This document shows, piece by piece, positions 26,302 through 38,589 of a stretch of DNA of 64,000 nt. The notes below the pieces were generated by a model, which saw nothing but the letters and a program-made list of their open reading frames with translations, was not told the DNA's origin and did not search any database. How positions within the stretch are numbered: position 1 is the first letter of the stretch; each line of letters begins with the position of its first letter. A program made the translations under genes and the position numbers. Source of the stretch: Burkholderia pyrrocinia (GTDB lineage: Bacteria > Pseudomonadota > Gammaproteobacteria > Burkholderiales > Burkholderiaceae). The stretch is from positions 1,364,001-1,428,000 of the forward strand of contig NZ_CP070978.1 in assembly GCF_018417535.1 (NCBI RefSeq). The letters are read 5' to 3'.

Positions 26302-29016
26302 ATGACGCCGCCTCTCCGGGACGCCTCCCATCTCATTCGCCGCCTCAATCCCCATTGCACGCGCGCGCTCGAAGCCGCCGCGAGCCTGTGCCAGACCCGG
26401 CTCGCGGACGAAATCGCGGTCGAGCACTGGGTGCTGAAACTGATCGAAACAGACGACGGCGACATCCCGGCGATCCTGCGCCACTACGATCTCGATATCG
26501 ATGCGGTGTGGGATGCGTTGATCGACGTGATCGACCGCATGCCGCGCACGTTGCGCGGCATGCCGGCGCTGTCACGGCAGCTCGCTACGGTAATCGAGGA
26601 TGCGTGGACGCATGCGGTTTCGGACGATTCCGACGGCACCATTCGTTCGGGCCATCTGCTGCAGGCGATCGTCGACGCGCCACACGTCCTGCGCACGCAA
26701 CGTGCGTGGCCGCTGTTGTCGGTTTCGAGCGCGCAGATCCGGCGCGTGCTGCCCCGGATCGGTCGACGCTCATCCGAGAACGCGTCCGATGAAATGGCGT
26801 TGCAGCCGAAAACGTCGCCAACCGCCGATCAACCCGGCAATGCAGAGACGGAAGCCTCGATCGATCGTCACGCGCCACCGGCACCGTCTCGCGCCACCGC
26901 CGACAACGCCCTCGCGCGCTTCGCGCTCGACCTGACCGAAAAAGCCCGCCGTGGCGAAATCGACCCCGTCTTCGGCCGCGACCGGGAGATCCGGCAGATG
27001 ATCGACGTGCTGGCACGCCGCCGCAAGAACAACCCGATCCTGGTCGGCGAGCCGGGCGTCGGCAAGACGGCGCTGGTCGAAGGGCTCGCGTTGCGCGTGA
27101 TCGAAGGCAGTGTTCCGGAAACGATCCGCGACACGCGCATCCTGACGCTCGACCTCGGCCTGCTGCAGGCCGGAGCGGGTGTAAAGGGCGAATTCGAGCA
27201 ACGACTGAAGAACGTGATCGACGAGGTGCGGACATCGGCGACCCCCATCCTGCTGTTCATCGACGAAGCGCATACGCTGATCGGCGCGGGCAACGCGGCG
27301 GGTGGCGCCGACGCGGCCAACCTGCTCAAGCCGGCGCTCGCGCGCGGCGAGTTACGCACGATCGCGGCAACCACATGGGCCGAGTACAAGGAATATTTCG
27401 AACGCGATGCCGCGCTCGAACGGCGCTTCCAGGTCATCAAGGTCGACGAACCTGACGACGACACGGCCTGCCTGATGCTGCGCGGGCTCGCAAGCCGCTA
27501 TGCGAAGCATCACGACGTCCACATTCGCGACGAGGCGATCGTTGCGGCCGTGCGGCTGTCGCGCCGTTTCATTCCGGCCCGGCAACTACCGGACAAGGCC
27601 GTCGATCTGATCGACACGGCGGCCGCGCGCGTGCGCATGGCGCTCGACGTGCCGCCGGTCGAGCTGCAGCAGGCACGCGCGACGCTGATGGCACTCGAAC
27701 TGGAACGCGCCGCGCTCGATGCGGATTCCCGTGCCGGGATCGGCGACGTCGCCGGGCGGCGCGCCACGATCGACACAGAACACGACGCTGTGCGCGACAC
27801 CGCAGACACGCTGCGCGGCCAGTACACGCGAGAACGCGAACTCGTCGACGTCTTGCGCACCCTTCGCGGCGCGGCCAGCCCCGCGCCCGATCCGGCGGCC
27901 ATTTCCAATGCCATCGATGCGCTGTCGACCGTTCAGGGCAAGTCGCCACTGATCGCCGCCGACGTTGATGCGCAATCGGTCGCGCGCGTCGTCGCCGAAT
28001 GGACCGGTGTGCCGGTCGGCAATCTCGTCGACGACGAACTGCGAAGCCTGCTCACGCTCGAAGCGACGCTCGCTGCGCGCGTGGTTAGGCAGGACGATGC
28101 GATCGGTGCGCTGGCGGAGAGCCTGCGTACCGCCAAGGCCGGCCTGAAGAACGAGCACGCACCGCTCGGCGTGTTCCTGCTCACCGGGCCGTCCGGCGTC
28201 GGCAAGACCGAAACCGCGCTGGCACTCGCCGACCTGCTGTTCGGCGGCGAAGCCGCGCTGACGACCATCAACCTGTCCGAGTACCAGGAAGCGCATACGG
28301 TATCGCAACTCAAGGGCTCGCCGCCCGGCTACGTCGGTTACGGACGCGGCGGTGTCCTGACCGAAGCCGTGCGTCAGCGTCCGTACAGCGTCGTGCTGCT
28401 GGACGAAGTGGAGAAAGCGCATCGCGACGTGCTCGACATTTTCTATCAGGTGTTCGACCGCGGCACGATGCGCGACGGCGAGGGACGCGAGATCGATTTC
28501 CGCCATTGCGTGATCGTGATGACGTCCAATCTCGGCAGCGCGCAAATCGACGATGCGACGGCCGAGGATCCAGCGATCGCGCACGCAACGCTACATGAAG
28601 CCGTTCATCCCCAGTTGGTCTCGCACTTCCAGCCCGCACTGCTCGCACGCTTTCAGACACTCGTCTATCGGCCGCTCGACGCTGCTGCGCTCGCATCGAT
28701 CGTGCGGATCAAGCTGGACAAGATCGCCGAACGCCTCCATCGGCAACACGCGGTGACACTGACATGCGCGGACGATCTGATCGAATCGATCGCGCGGCAC
28801 TGCATGTCGCGCGAATCCGGCGCACGCAGTGTCGACGTTTTCCTGAACCAGCGCGTACTGCCGGTCGTGTCCCGCGAACTGCTTGAACGAATGGTATCGG
28901 GCATTACGCCAGGGCAGATACTGTTGTCGGCCACGGCCGAAGGATCGTTGACGATCGACTTCGTCGACGCGCCGGCAGCCGGCGATACCGGCACTACGCG
29001 ATGGAACGACCGATGA
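26302..29016 (+). CDS. tssH: T6SS sheath-recycling ATPase TssH (ClpV)
   Basis: ClpV unfolds contracted TssBC sheaths. The 904-residue AAA+ protein has a Clp-N region (first about 150 residues), D1 with Walker A GEPGVGKT at 249-256 and Walker B LLFIDEAHT, a middle coiled-coil region, and D2 with Walker A GPSGVGKTE and Walker B VVLLDEVEKAH. The sensor-like CVIVMTSNLGS is present. RFIPARQLPDKAVDLID is typical of ClpV/ClpB. The stop overlaps the tssE start (ATGA). Confidence 0.96.
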   Translation: MTPPLRDASHLIRRLNPHCTRALEAAASLCQTRLADEIAVEHWVLKLIETDDGDIPAILRHYDLDIDAVWDALIDVIDRMPRTLRGMPALSRQLATVIEDAWTHAVSDDSDGTIRSGHLLQAIVDAPHVLRTQRAWPLLSVSSAQIRRVLPRIGRRSSENASDEMALQPKTSPTADQPGNAETEASIDRHAPPAPSRATADNALARFALDLTEKARRGEIDPVFGRDREIRQMIDVLARRRKNNPILVGEPGVGKTALVEGLALRVIEGSVPETIRDTRILTLDLGLLQAGAGVKGEFEQRLKNVIDEVRTSATPILLFIDEAHTLIGAGNAAGGADAANLLKPALARGELRTIAATTWAEYKEYFERDAALERRFQVIKVDEPDDDTACLMLRGLASRYAKHHDVHIRDEAIVAAVRLSRRFIPARQLPDKAVDLIDTAAARVRMALDVPPVELQQARATLMALELERAALDADSRAGIGDVAGRRATIDTEHDAVRDTADTLRGQYTRERELVDVLRTLRGAASPAPDPAAISNAIDALSTVQGKSPLIAADVDAQSVARVVAEWTGVPVGNLVDDELRSLLTLEATLAARVVRQDDAIGALAESLRTAKAGLKNEHAPLGVFLLTGPSGVGKTETALALADLLFGGEAALTTINLSEYQEAHTVSQLKGSPPGYVGYGRGGVLTEAVRQRPYSVVLLDEVEKAHRDVLDIFYQVFDRGTMRDGEGREIDFRHCVIVMTSNLGSAQIDDATAEDPAIAHATLHEAVHPQLVSHFQPALLARFQTLVYRPLDAAALASIVRIKLDKIAERLHRQHAVTLTCADDLIESIARHCMSRESGARSVDVFLNQRVLPVVSRELLERMVSGITPGQILLSATAEGSLTIDFVDAPAAGDTGTTRWNDR

Positions 29017-29435
29017 CCGCCGGCCCCTCGCTCTACGACATGCTGCTCGGCCAGATCGGCGGAGAACCGATCGGCGCTTACGACGATCGCACGCTCGAAT
29101 GCCTGAGCGTACAGCAGAACGTGCGCCGCATTCTCAATACGCGGGCAGGCTCGCTCAAGCATCTACCCGACTACGGCCTTCCCGATCTCACGAACATCTA
29201 CAAGGCATTACCCGCATCCGCACACTTGCTCAAGCAGCAGATGGAAGCGACGCTGCTGAAGTACGAGCCACGCATTCGCTCGATCGACGTCGGGATCGTC
29301 GACAACCGCGATCCCGGCATCCTGGTCAGCTTCGAGATGACGTGCCACCTGAAGAACGCCGGGCTCGTACGTTTCGGCACCTACTTCGAGCCGCCGGGCC
29401 GCCTGCGCATCGAGCGACGCATCGATCGGTCATGA
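29013..29435 (+). CDS. tssE: T6SS baseplate subunit TssE (gp25-like)
   Basis: TssE is the gp25-like baseplate protein that helps start sheath polymerisation. The 140-residue product has SLYDMLLGQIGGE at the start, then LSVQQNVRRILNTRAGSLKHLPDYGLPDL, the conserved gp25 core including the LPDYGLPDL motif, and KYEPRI in the C-terminal half. The start at 29013 overlaps the tssH stop by 4 bp; an ATG 12 bp upstream is possible. It ends the rightward arm and faces the next gene with a 10 bp gap. Confidence 0.95.
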   Translation: MTAGPSLYDMLLGQIGGEPIGAYDDRTLECLSVQQNVRRILNTRAGSLKHLPDYGLPDLTNIYKALPASAHLLKQQMEATLLKYEPRIRSIDVGIVDNRDPGILVSFEMTCHLKNAGLVRFGTYFEPPGRLRIERRIDRS

Positions 29436-29445
29436 TCGCGCGCAA

Positions 29446-30231
29446 TCAGTACTCGTGCGCCAGATGCGCCGCAAACCCCACCGTCCCGGACGCGATCTCC
29501 TCCTTCAGCGTCAACCCTGGGATCTCGTAATCGCCCGCGTTTTGCCGCCGGAACGGAATCGGCTGCGTGGTCCACAGATCGTCGAGACGCTTGCCGAGCG
29601 CCGCGCGCGTTGCTTCGAAGCGCTCATCGTTCATCCTTCCCGTCCGGTAGATCACGAACGGCGGCAGCACATCGAAACCCGGGTAATACAGAATCCCGTG
29701 CTGGATCGGGAACAGCACGTCGTCGATCGGCCCGTTGATGCCGCGCGGGCTGTAGTGCGACTCCCAGCCGCCGGTCGTCACGATCACCATCGCACGCTTG
29801 CCTGCCAGCGAGCCCTCGCCGTAACGGTCGCCCCAGTGCTTGTCGGAATGCTCGCCGACGCCGTATGCGAAACCGTACGCATACACACGCTCGACCCAGC
29901 CCTTCATGATCGCCGGCATCGAGAACCACCACAGCGGAAACTGCAGGATCACCGCGTCGGCCCACTTCAGCTTGTCCTGCTCGCGCGCGATATCGTCGCG
30001 TTGCGTGCCCGTCTCGAATGCATGCTTCGAGTCGAGCGCAGGATCGAAGCGCGCGTCGGGCGCGCGATCGGTCACGTCGCTCGCATCGAACGCCGCCTTC
30101 CAGTTCATCGCATACAGATCGGTCACCTGCACGGTGTGGCCGGCCGCCTCGAGATGTTCGACGGCAAAATCACGCAGCGCGCCGTTCAGCGAACGCGGTT
30201 CGGGATGGGCATAAACGATCAGCACATTCAT
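29446..30231 (-). CDS. NAD(P)H:quinone oxidoreductase, flavodoxin-like fold
   Basis: This 261-residue protein belongs to the Flavodoxin_2 (NQO/MdaB-like) family, which reduces quinones or nitro/azo compounds with FMN or FAD. Evidence is the N-terminal nucleotide-binding strand MNVLIVYAHPEPRSLNGALR, the LQFPLWWFSMPAIMKGWVERVYAYGFAYG block typical of the family, and MVIVTTGGWESHYSPRG. The start at 30231 gives the canonical N-terminus. It is divergent from a LysR gene with an 86 bp gap, so it is probably that regulator's target. Confidence 0.9.
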   Translation of the reverse strand: MNVLIVYAHPEPRSLNGALRDFAVEHLEAAGHTVQVTDLYAMNWKAAFDASDVTDRAPDARFDPALDSKHAFETGTQRDDIAREQDKLKWADAVILQFPLWWFSMPAIMKGWVERVYAYGFAYGVGEHSDKHWGDRYGEGSLAGKRAMVIVTTGGWESHYSPRGINGPIDDVLFPIQHGILYYPGFDVLPPFVIYRTGRMNDERFEATRAALGKRLDDLWTTQPIPFRRQNAGDYEIPGLTLKEEIASGTVGFAAHLAHEY

Positions 30232-30317
30232 GTTCGTCACTCCGTTGATTGAATGACTGCAGGATGCCGTCGCCAAAGGTATATTTGAAATGAATTCCTG
30301 ATATTCCAGGTATAGCC

Positions 30318-31211
30318 ATGAATAATCTCAGGCGACTCGATCTGAACCTGCTCGTCACGCTGGACGTGCTGCTCACCGAGCACAACGTCACGCGCGCGGC
30401 CGAGAAGCTGAACATGTCGCAGCCGTCGGTCAGCGTGCAGTTGCAGAAACTGCGCGACCTGTTCGGCGATCCGCTGCTGCTGCCGGGGCCGCGCGGGATG
30501 CGGCCTACCGCGCGCGCGGTAGCGCTGCGCGAGCCGCTGCGGGAAGCGCTCGATGCCGTCGAGCGCGCGGTGCTGACGGCCACGCCGTTCGACCCCGCTA
30601 CCGCGACGAACGCGTGGCGCGTGGCCGCGACCGACTACACCGAATCGACGATCGTGTTGCCGGTGTTGCGCAAGCTGCGTTCGGCCGCGCCCGGCACGCG
30701 GCTCGCCGTGGTCGAACTCGTGCCGCCTCGGGTCGAACAGGCGTCGGAACGCGGCGACATCGATCTGGCATTCCACACGACGGAGGGTGCACCGGAAGGC
30801 ATGCGGCGCCTGCCGCTGTTCGTCGAACGCTACGTGCTCGTCGGCCGCGCGGGGCACCCGAAGCTGAAACGACGGCCGACGCTCGCGCAGTTCTGCACGC
30901 TCGAGCACGTGATCGTGTCGCCCGACGGCGGCGGCTTCTTCGGCGTGACGGACCACGCGCTCGCGCAAGCAGGCGCCACGCGCCGTGTCGTGCTGTCGGT
31001 CCCGCATTTCCTGTTCGTGATGTCGGCCGTCGCCAGCACCGATCTCGTGGCAATGCTGCCCGAGCGGCTGGTGCGCGGCACGCCGGCGCTGCGGATCGTC
31101 GATGCGCCCGTCGACGTGCCCGGCTACGAAATATCGATGTTGTGGCACGAACGCGTGCATCGCGACCCGGCGCATCGGTGGCTGCGCGAAACCATCGCGG
31201 CATCGGTGTAA
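30318..31211 (+). CDS. LysR-family transcriptional regulator (NodD/SyrM-like)
   Basis: The 297-residue protein starts MNNLRRLDLNLLVTLDVLL, with the LysR winged helix-turn-helix (VTRAAEKLNMSQPSVSVQLQKLRDLFGDPLLL) at about residues 24-56, then an effector-binding domain. The first 60 residues resemble the NodD-like subgroup (LxxLxxLRDLFGDPLLxxxxRGMRPTxRA). It probably controls the divergent quinone reductase; the inducer is unknown. Confidence 0.92.
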   Translation: MNNLRRLDLNLLVTLDVLLTEHNVTRAAEKLNMSQPSVSVQLQKLRDLFGDPLLLPGPRGMRPTARAVALREPLREALDAVERAVLTATPFDPATATNAWRVAATDYTESTIVLPVLRKLRSAAPGTRLAVVELVPPRVEQASERGDIDLAFHTTEGAPEGMRRLPLFVERYVLVGRAGHPKLKRRPTLAQFCTLEHVIVSPDGGGFFGVTDHALAQAGATRRVVLSVPHFLFVMSAVASTDLVAMLPERLVRGTPALRIVDAPVDVPGYEISMLWHERVHRDPAHRWLRETIAASV

Positions 31212-31344
31212 GCCGGACGCGGCCGACGAATTCGACGCGACAACGAGCGGGCAGCGCTCGCGTGCCGGCTTCCATCGGCTTCCCGACGTCCGCCGCTGTC
31301 CGCCGGCAAGATTCTTCATCCGGGACTTGAAACTGCCTCGAACA

Positions 31345-31360
31345 CTGTATATATTTACAG
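31345..31360 (+). promoter_or_regulatory. LexA (SOS) box
   Basis: CTGTATATATTTACAG matches the enterobacterial and beta-proteobacterial LexA operator CTGT-N8-ACAG exactly, inside a slightly longer CACTG/CAGTG palindrome. It lies 64 bp before the start of the small gene at 31425, where a repressor site should be. Confidence 0.75.
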
Positions 31361-31424
31361 TGCTTTTGCACCATTTGACCCGAATTCCGTCATCCACAGA
31401 CGGACGGACTTTTGTGAGGCGACC

Positions 31425-31829
31425 ATGTTCCAGTCATCCGCATTCGATCCCGAGCAACCCGGCTTCAATCCCGTCCACTTCGAGCGCGCCGCGCAGCGGG
31501 CGGTCGTCGATCTGCAGCGTGTCGTCGGCGGCCCCGCGCAGCGGGCGCTCGGCCTGCGGCGCCGCACCCATCCTGCCGCCGTCCGCACGATGAGCTGGCA
31601 GGCGCTGCTGAACGTCGAAGAGCTGGCCTTCTCGAATGCCGGCTTCCTGAACCGCAACGATCCGACCGTCGTCGACGCATTCATCCGGCTGCGCGACAGT
31701 CGGCTGGTCGCCGCGGACGTCGAGGAACCGGTTGACTGGCGCCGCGACGACGACGACCTGCCCGCCGTCTACCTGATCGTCAAGGCGATGCTCGAAGCGG
31801 AAGAGGAAGAACGGGCCGAAGCGGCCTGA
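31425..31829 (+). CDS. Small protein of unknown function, probably SOS-regulated
   Basis: I do not recognise the family. The 134-residue product has an N-terminal part rich in Arg and Ala (QRAVVDLQRVVGGPAQRALGLRRR), a middle with TMSWQALLNVEELAFSNAGFLNRNDPTVVDAF, and a very acidic tail (KAMLEAEEEERAEAA). No signal peptide or membrane segment is seen. GTGAGG is upstream of the ATG. The perfect LexA box just upstream implies DNA-damage induction; it is not ImuA, SulA, RecN or another SOS protein I know. Confidence 0.75.
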   Translation: MFQSSAFDPEQPGFNPVHFERAAQRAVVDLQRVVGGPAQRALGLRRRTHPAAVRTMSWQALLNVEELAFSNAGFLNRNDPTVVDAFIRLRDSRLVAADVEEPVDWRRDDDDLPAVYLIVKAMLEAEEEERAEAA

Positions 31830-32016
31830 GCCGCGCCGGCCGATCGCGGTCTGCCGGGATCGCGCCGCCGCGTTGCGTGGCGACGCGGTACGTGCTGCCG
31901 TTCACCGCCATCCTGCGCGCGCGAATCGGCGCATCGGATGGGAAACCACGGACCGTCGCACAAGCAGACCACCGCCATGCGGCGAACGTCGTAACGAACG
32001 CAGGAACGACCGCCCG

Positions 32017-35268
<3,252 letters not shown>

Positions 35269-35401
35269 CTACGCGCGGATTTCAGCGTCGCGCGCCGGGC
35301 AACCCGTCGCCCGGCAATACCGGACGGTCGGCCGAAAGCGTTGGCGTATGATGGGCGCCACATCAAAACGACGTCGCGCGAACCGGCGCCCGCTCCGCCC
35401 C

Positions 35402-35947
35402 ATGTCCAATCGCACCACCCTGATCGAGGCCACGATCGACCGCGTCGATACCAACCTCGTCCGATTCAAGGCCGATGTCAGGAAGACCCCGCCATACCGT
35501 TTGACGATGCAGAACGTCTGCTATTTCGTCACGGCCAGCGACGTCGACGCGGAAGCGTTCAAGCTGATCGAGAAACTGAGGCCCGGCATGTCGGTGCGCG
35601 CCTGCACCTTCGCGCATCGCGGCCGTCGCCGGATCGCGTGGATCAGAAGCGGCAACCTTGCCATCGCGCCGTACGACGTGCTCGCGCAAAAGCGGCGGAA
35701 CCTGTCGCTGCTCGCCTGGGCGTCGTGCCTGCTCGTGCTGAGCCTGGGTATCGCTGCCGCGGCACTTCATTCGGGTTGGGCGTTCGTGTCGGCACTGGCC
35801 ACCGTCGTGGCCATCGTCAGTCTGACGGGCAGCCTGCTCGCCATCGGCGGCCTGTCCGACCTGATCTTCCAGCCGCAGCGACGCGAAGCCCAGGATAGCT
35901 GGTTATGCGAACCGTCCGGTTTCGACGTGGAGCGGAGCAGCCCATGA
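35402..35947 (+). CDS. Small inner-membrane protein of unknown function (first of a pair)
   Basis: The product is 181 residues from ATG 35402. A soluble N-terminal domain of about 110 residues (TLIEATIDRVDTNLVRFKADVRK; MSVRACTFAHRGRRRIAWIR) is followed by two membrane segments (LSLLAWASCLLVLSLGIAAA and FVSALATVVAIVSLTGSLLAIGG). I do not recognise it. The stop overlaps the next start by 4 bp (ATGA), so the two are co-translated; the second protein has a comparable plan, suggesting related partners. Confidence 0.78.
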   Translation: MSNRTTLIEATIDRVDTNLVRFKADVRKTPPYRLTMQNVCYFVTASDVDAEAFKLIEKLRPGMSVRACTFAHRGRRRIAWIRSGNLAIAPYDVLAQKRRNLSLLAWASCLLVLSLGIAAAALHSGWAFVSALATVVAIVSLTGSLLAIGGLSDLIFQPQRREAQDSWLCEPSGFDVERSSP

Positions 35948-36546
35948 CGAACCACGCCATGCAAACCACATCCGGCCGCGTAACGGCAATCGGCCAGCAA
36001 TCGATCGAGACGAAGGTCTGGAGCAACAACCTGGGCTGGACCACGCAAAGCATCGAGGAAATCACGCTCCAGCTCGATTCGCTCGCGTCCCCGCTCGTAT
36101 TCAGGACCAACCGGACGACACGCCTGTTCATCGCCGACGGCGATCGATTGAATGTCGCCTATGCCGACGGCCAGGATCGCCAGATCGTCTACGGCATCCG
36201 CAACATGACCGACGGCTCGGCTTATCTGCTGCGCCCCGCCAAAGTCGCCGGCGCCCGGACCGACCTCGTCGTCATGCTCGTTTGCGTGATCGCCGCGGCC
36301 GTGGTCAGCGGGATCGTATCCGTGGTGACGCTCAGCACGGAATCAATGTTCGACGTGTTTGCGCTGATCAGCGCGAGTGCAATCGGTTTGTGCGTGCTCA
36401 GTGCGTTCCTGCGCATCCTGTTCGGCGTGATCGTGTGGCCCGAAATCAGAAGACTGGCTCAGCCGGGCGGCAAACGCGAAATGAATGCGGCAACCCAAGC
36501 ACTCTCGCTCACGCAGGAAGAAACCCGGCACGTGCGCTTCATCTGA
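35944..36546 (+). CDS. Small inner-membrane protein of unknown function (second of a pair)
   Basis: This 200-residue product has an N-terminal soluble domain with VTAIGQQSIETKVWSNNLGW and QSIEEITLQLDS. Two membrane segments follow (LVVMLVCVIAAAVVSGIVSV; FALISASAIGLCVLSAFLRI), then a short tail. The start at 35944 has GGAGCGGAG before it and overlaps the preceding stop. Layout resembles that of its partner, but no known family is evident to me. Confidence 0.78.
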   Translation: MTNHAMQTTSGRVTAIGQQSIETKVWSNNLGWTTQSIEEITLQLDSLASPLVFRTNRTTRLFIADGDRLNVAYADGQDRQIVYGIRNMTDGSAYLLRPAKVAGARTDLVVMLVCVIAAAVVSGIVSVVTLSTESMFDVFALISASAIGLCVLSAFLRILFGVIVWPEIRRLAQPGGKREMNAATQALSLTQEETRHVRFI

Positions 36547-36646
36547 CCGCGCCACGCGCAGCCGCTGCGCGGGCGAACGAGGCTGCACGCCCCGGATCGC
36601 ATCGCCGCGCTCACCGCCCGACTCGCCATCAGCGCGCGCCGCTCGT

Positions 36647-37126
36647 TCAGGTCAAACCGGATCCGCCCGAACGCGCATCGTCGCCCAGATAAATCCGCGC
36701 GCCGCCGTCCCCGTCGCCCGCGTCGATCCGCACCTCGCCCGTTGCGGCGACGATCGCGTCGTACACGTCGTCGGTCACGCACACCACCGGCACCGCGATC
36801 GCATACAGCTCGGCAGCCACGATCGCGCCGATCGAGATGATCAGGTCGCGCTCCTTCAGCACGATCCCGACCGGCCCCGTGCCGTTGCGCACGGCTTCCG
36901 CGAGCACGCTGCTGCTCGAACTCGAACCTTTCGCATGCGGCATCACCATCACCTTGCCGGCGAGACTCGCGCCGGCCTGCGGATGCCCGCGATCGACGAT
37001 CTTGCCCGCGCCCGAATCGTAGCCGCCCCAGAAGCTGAGCGGCTTGTCGAGCACGAACGCGCTCGCGCATGCGCTGCCCAGCACGAGCGTGTCGCCAGTC
37101 AGACCCTTGCCCGTCGCTTCAGTCAT
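36647..37126 (-). CDS. Aconitase X small (swivel, DUF126) subunit
   Basis: DUF126 swivel subunits pair with an AcnX catalytic subunit; bacterial two-subunit AcnX enzymes include cis-3-hydroxy-L-proline dehydratases. The 159-residue product (from ATG 37126) has LSFWGGYDSGAGKIVDRGHPQAG, VMVMPHAKGSSSSSSVLAEA (the conserved G-S-S-S region) and GIVLKERDLIISIGAIVAAELYAIAVPVV. It overlaps the 3' end of the catalytic-subunit gene by 8 bp. Confidence 0.9.
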   Translation of the reverse strand: MTEATGKGLTGDTLVLGSACASAFVLDKPLSFWGGYDSGAGKIVDRGHPQAGASLAGKVMVMPHAKGSSSSSSVLAEAVRNGTGPVGIVLKERDLIISIGAIVAAELYAIAVPVVCVTDDVYDAIVAATGEVRIDAGDGDGGARIYLGDDARSGGSGLT

Positions 37127-38366
37127 CGAATCGCACCTTTCCTTCGTACGCCGACCGCACGCATTCGCGCATGCTGCCGTACGCGACCGTGACGCCGATG
37201 TTCGCGGGCGCATACGACGCCCATTTCCCCGAGTTGGTCATCACCAGCCCCGACAGTTGTTTCATCACCGGCGTGATGTACGTGCAGGTGTCGACGACGA
37301 TCTGGATGCCGCGCGCGGCGAACTTGTCCGCGAGGCCGGCTTCGCCCAGCTCCCACAAAATGAACCGGCTCGTGTTCACGTAGAAATCGCAGGCCGGCTT
37401 GCCGTCGAACGCGTCGAGCAACGCGTCGAGCGTGCGGAATTCGGCCAGCGAGAAATGCGGCGTGCCGAGCGCCACCGCGACGAGTGCGTCGCCGGCCGCG
37501 CCATGGTTCAGCGTGCGGCGAATCTCGTCGAGGTCGGCCATCACGACATCGACCGTGCGTTGTGCCGCTTGCCCGTGCAATGCGGCGTCGAGCGTCGGCG
37601 CCTCGGGCGTCACGCCGACCGCATGGAACAGCGCGACGGCCCCGCTCGATGCGGCGGCCGCGCCGAGCGCCTTGAGTTCGTCTTCGGTGGTGTCCGCCGG
37701 CAGCCCGACGATCGCCGGCACGATCGCGCCCGCGATCTTGCCGACAGCCAAGCCGAGCGCGGCGAAATAGATATCGCGCGACGGCAGGCCGCTGAAGTCC
37801 GGCGCGTTGAACACGATCCGCGCGGCGCGGTTTGCTTCGACATGCAGCCCCGCATACGGCGCCCGCCCGGTGATCGCGGCGGCCAGATCGAGGAAATCGC
37901 CGTACCGGCTCGTGCGCGCGCCGAGCACCGAGTTCGCGAACACGATCGCATTCGATTCGGCCCACGCGATCTGCTCGCCTTTCGCGGGACGGTTCTTCAA
38001 CTGATACGGCGCGCACGTGAAGCTCGACTCGCAGCCGAGTTGCAGATGCGCGTCCATCAGGCGCTGCGCATCGCGCTGGATCGTGCGGTCGCCGTGGTAC
38101 AGCTCGGGATGGATCAGGTCGAGCGACCCGACGTTCAAGGTGGTCGGCACCGCGACCTTCGCGCCCGTGTCGACGAAATACTCGACGAAGTCGAGGCTGG
38201 TCTGGCCGTGATAAAGACAGCCGTCGATATGCGCGGACGTGATGTCGATCAGGTGCGGCGCGGACATCACTTCCGCCGTGCGCGCGACGATCCGCATCGC
38301 GCGCGCGACGCCGTCACCGAAATCCCCGCGCAACATCGCGTCGTCGCGGTCGCTCAACTGCAGCAT
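37119..38366 (-). CDS. Aconitase X catalytic subunit (probable cis-3-hydroxy-L-proline dehydratase)
   Basis: The 415-residue protein shows the DUF521/AcnX pattern: DITSAHIDGCLYHGQTSLDF at 41-60, GCESSFTCAPYQL with C112 and C118, EQIAWAESNAIVFANSVLGARTSRYGDFLDL, and DTCTYITPVM near the C-terminus. Together with the swivel subunit it is expected to dehydrate cis-3-hydroxy-L-proline to pyrroline-2-carboxylate; that specificity is family knowledge, and no transporter or reductase sits beside it. Its promoter should lie in the 223 bp gap after the MarR gene. Confidence 0.88.
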   Translation of the reverse strand: MLQLSDRDDAMLRGDFGDGVARAMRIVARTAEVMSAPHLIDITSAHIDGCLYHGQTSLDFVEYFVDTGAKVAVPTTLNVGSLDLIHPELYHGDRTIQRDAQRLMDAHLQLGCESSFTCAPYQLKNRPAKGEQIAWAESNAIVFANSVLGARTSRYGDFLDLAAAITGRAPYAGLHVEANRAARIVFNAPDFSGLPSRDIYFAALGLAVGKIAGAIVPAIVGLPADTTEDELKALGAAAASSGAVALFHAVGVTPEAPTLDAALHGQAAQRTVDVVMADLDEIRRTLNHGAAGDALVAVALGTPHFSLAEFRTLDALLDAFDGKPACDFYVNTSRFILWELGEAGLADKFAARGIQIVVDTCTYITPVMKQLSGLVMTNSGKWASYAPANIGVTVAYGSMRECVRSAYEGKVRFDD

Positions 38367-38434
38367 CGGTTGCTCCTCGTGACTCGTGCCCGGCAGCGGC
38401 CGGCTCGTGAATTCTGTCAGAGGACTCTACAACT

Positions 38435-38473
38435 GGAAATAAAAACTGTCCAGATCGCCATCGATCCGGACAG
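38435..38473 (-). terminator. Intrinsic terminator of the minus-strand marR-like gene
   Basis: CTGTCCAGATCG and CGATCCGGACAG form a 12 bp stem with one mismatch around a CCAT loop (38446-38473). On the minus strand it is followed by TTTTTATTT (38437-38445), a textbook intrinsic terminator. It lies 117 bp after the MarR stop and before aconitase X, separating the two units. Confidence 0.7.
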
Positions 38474-38589
38474 ATTAAAAACCAATTTTCGATCCTGGAT
38501 GCCACGCCTTCGCGCTTCGAACGCCATCAAAGCGGCCGATGGCTCGAATTACGCTCCAGTTCGCCGCAACTCGCCAGCCACCTGCCCAC

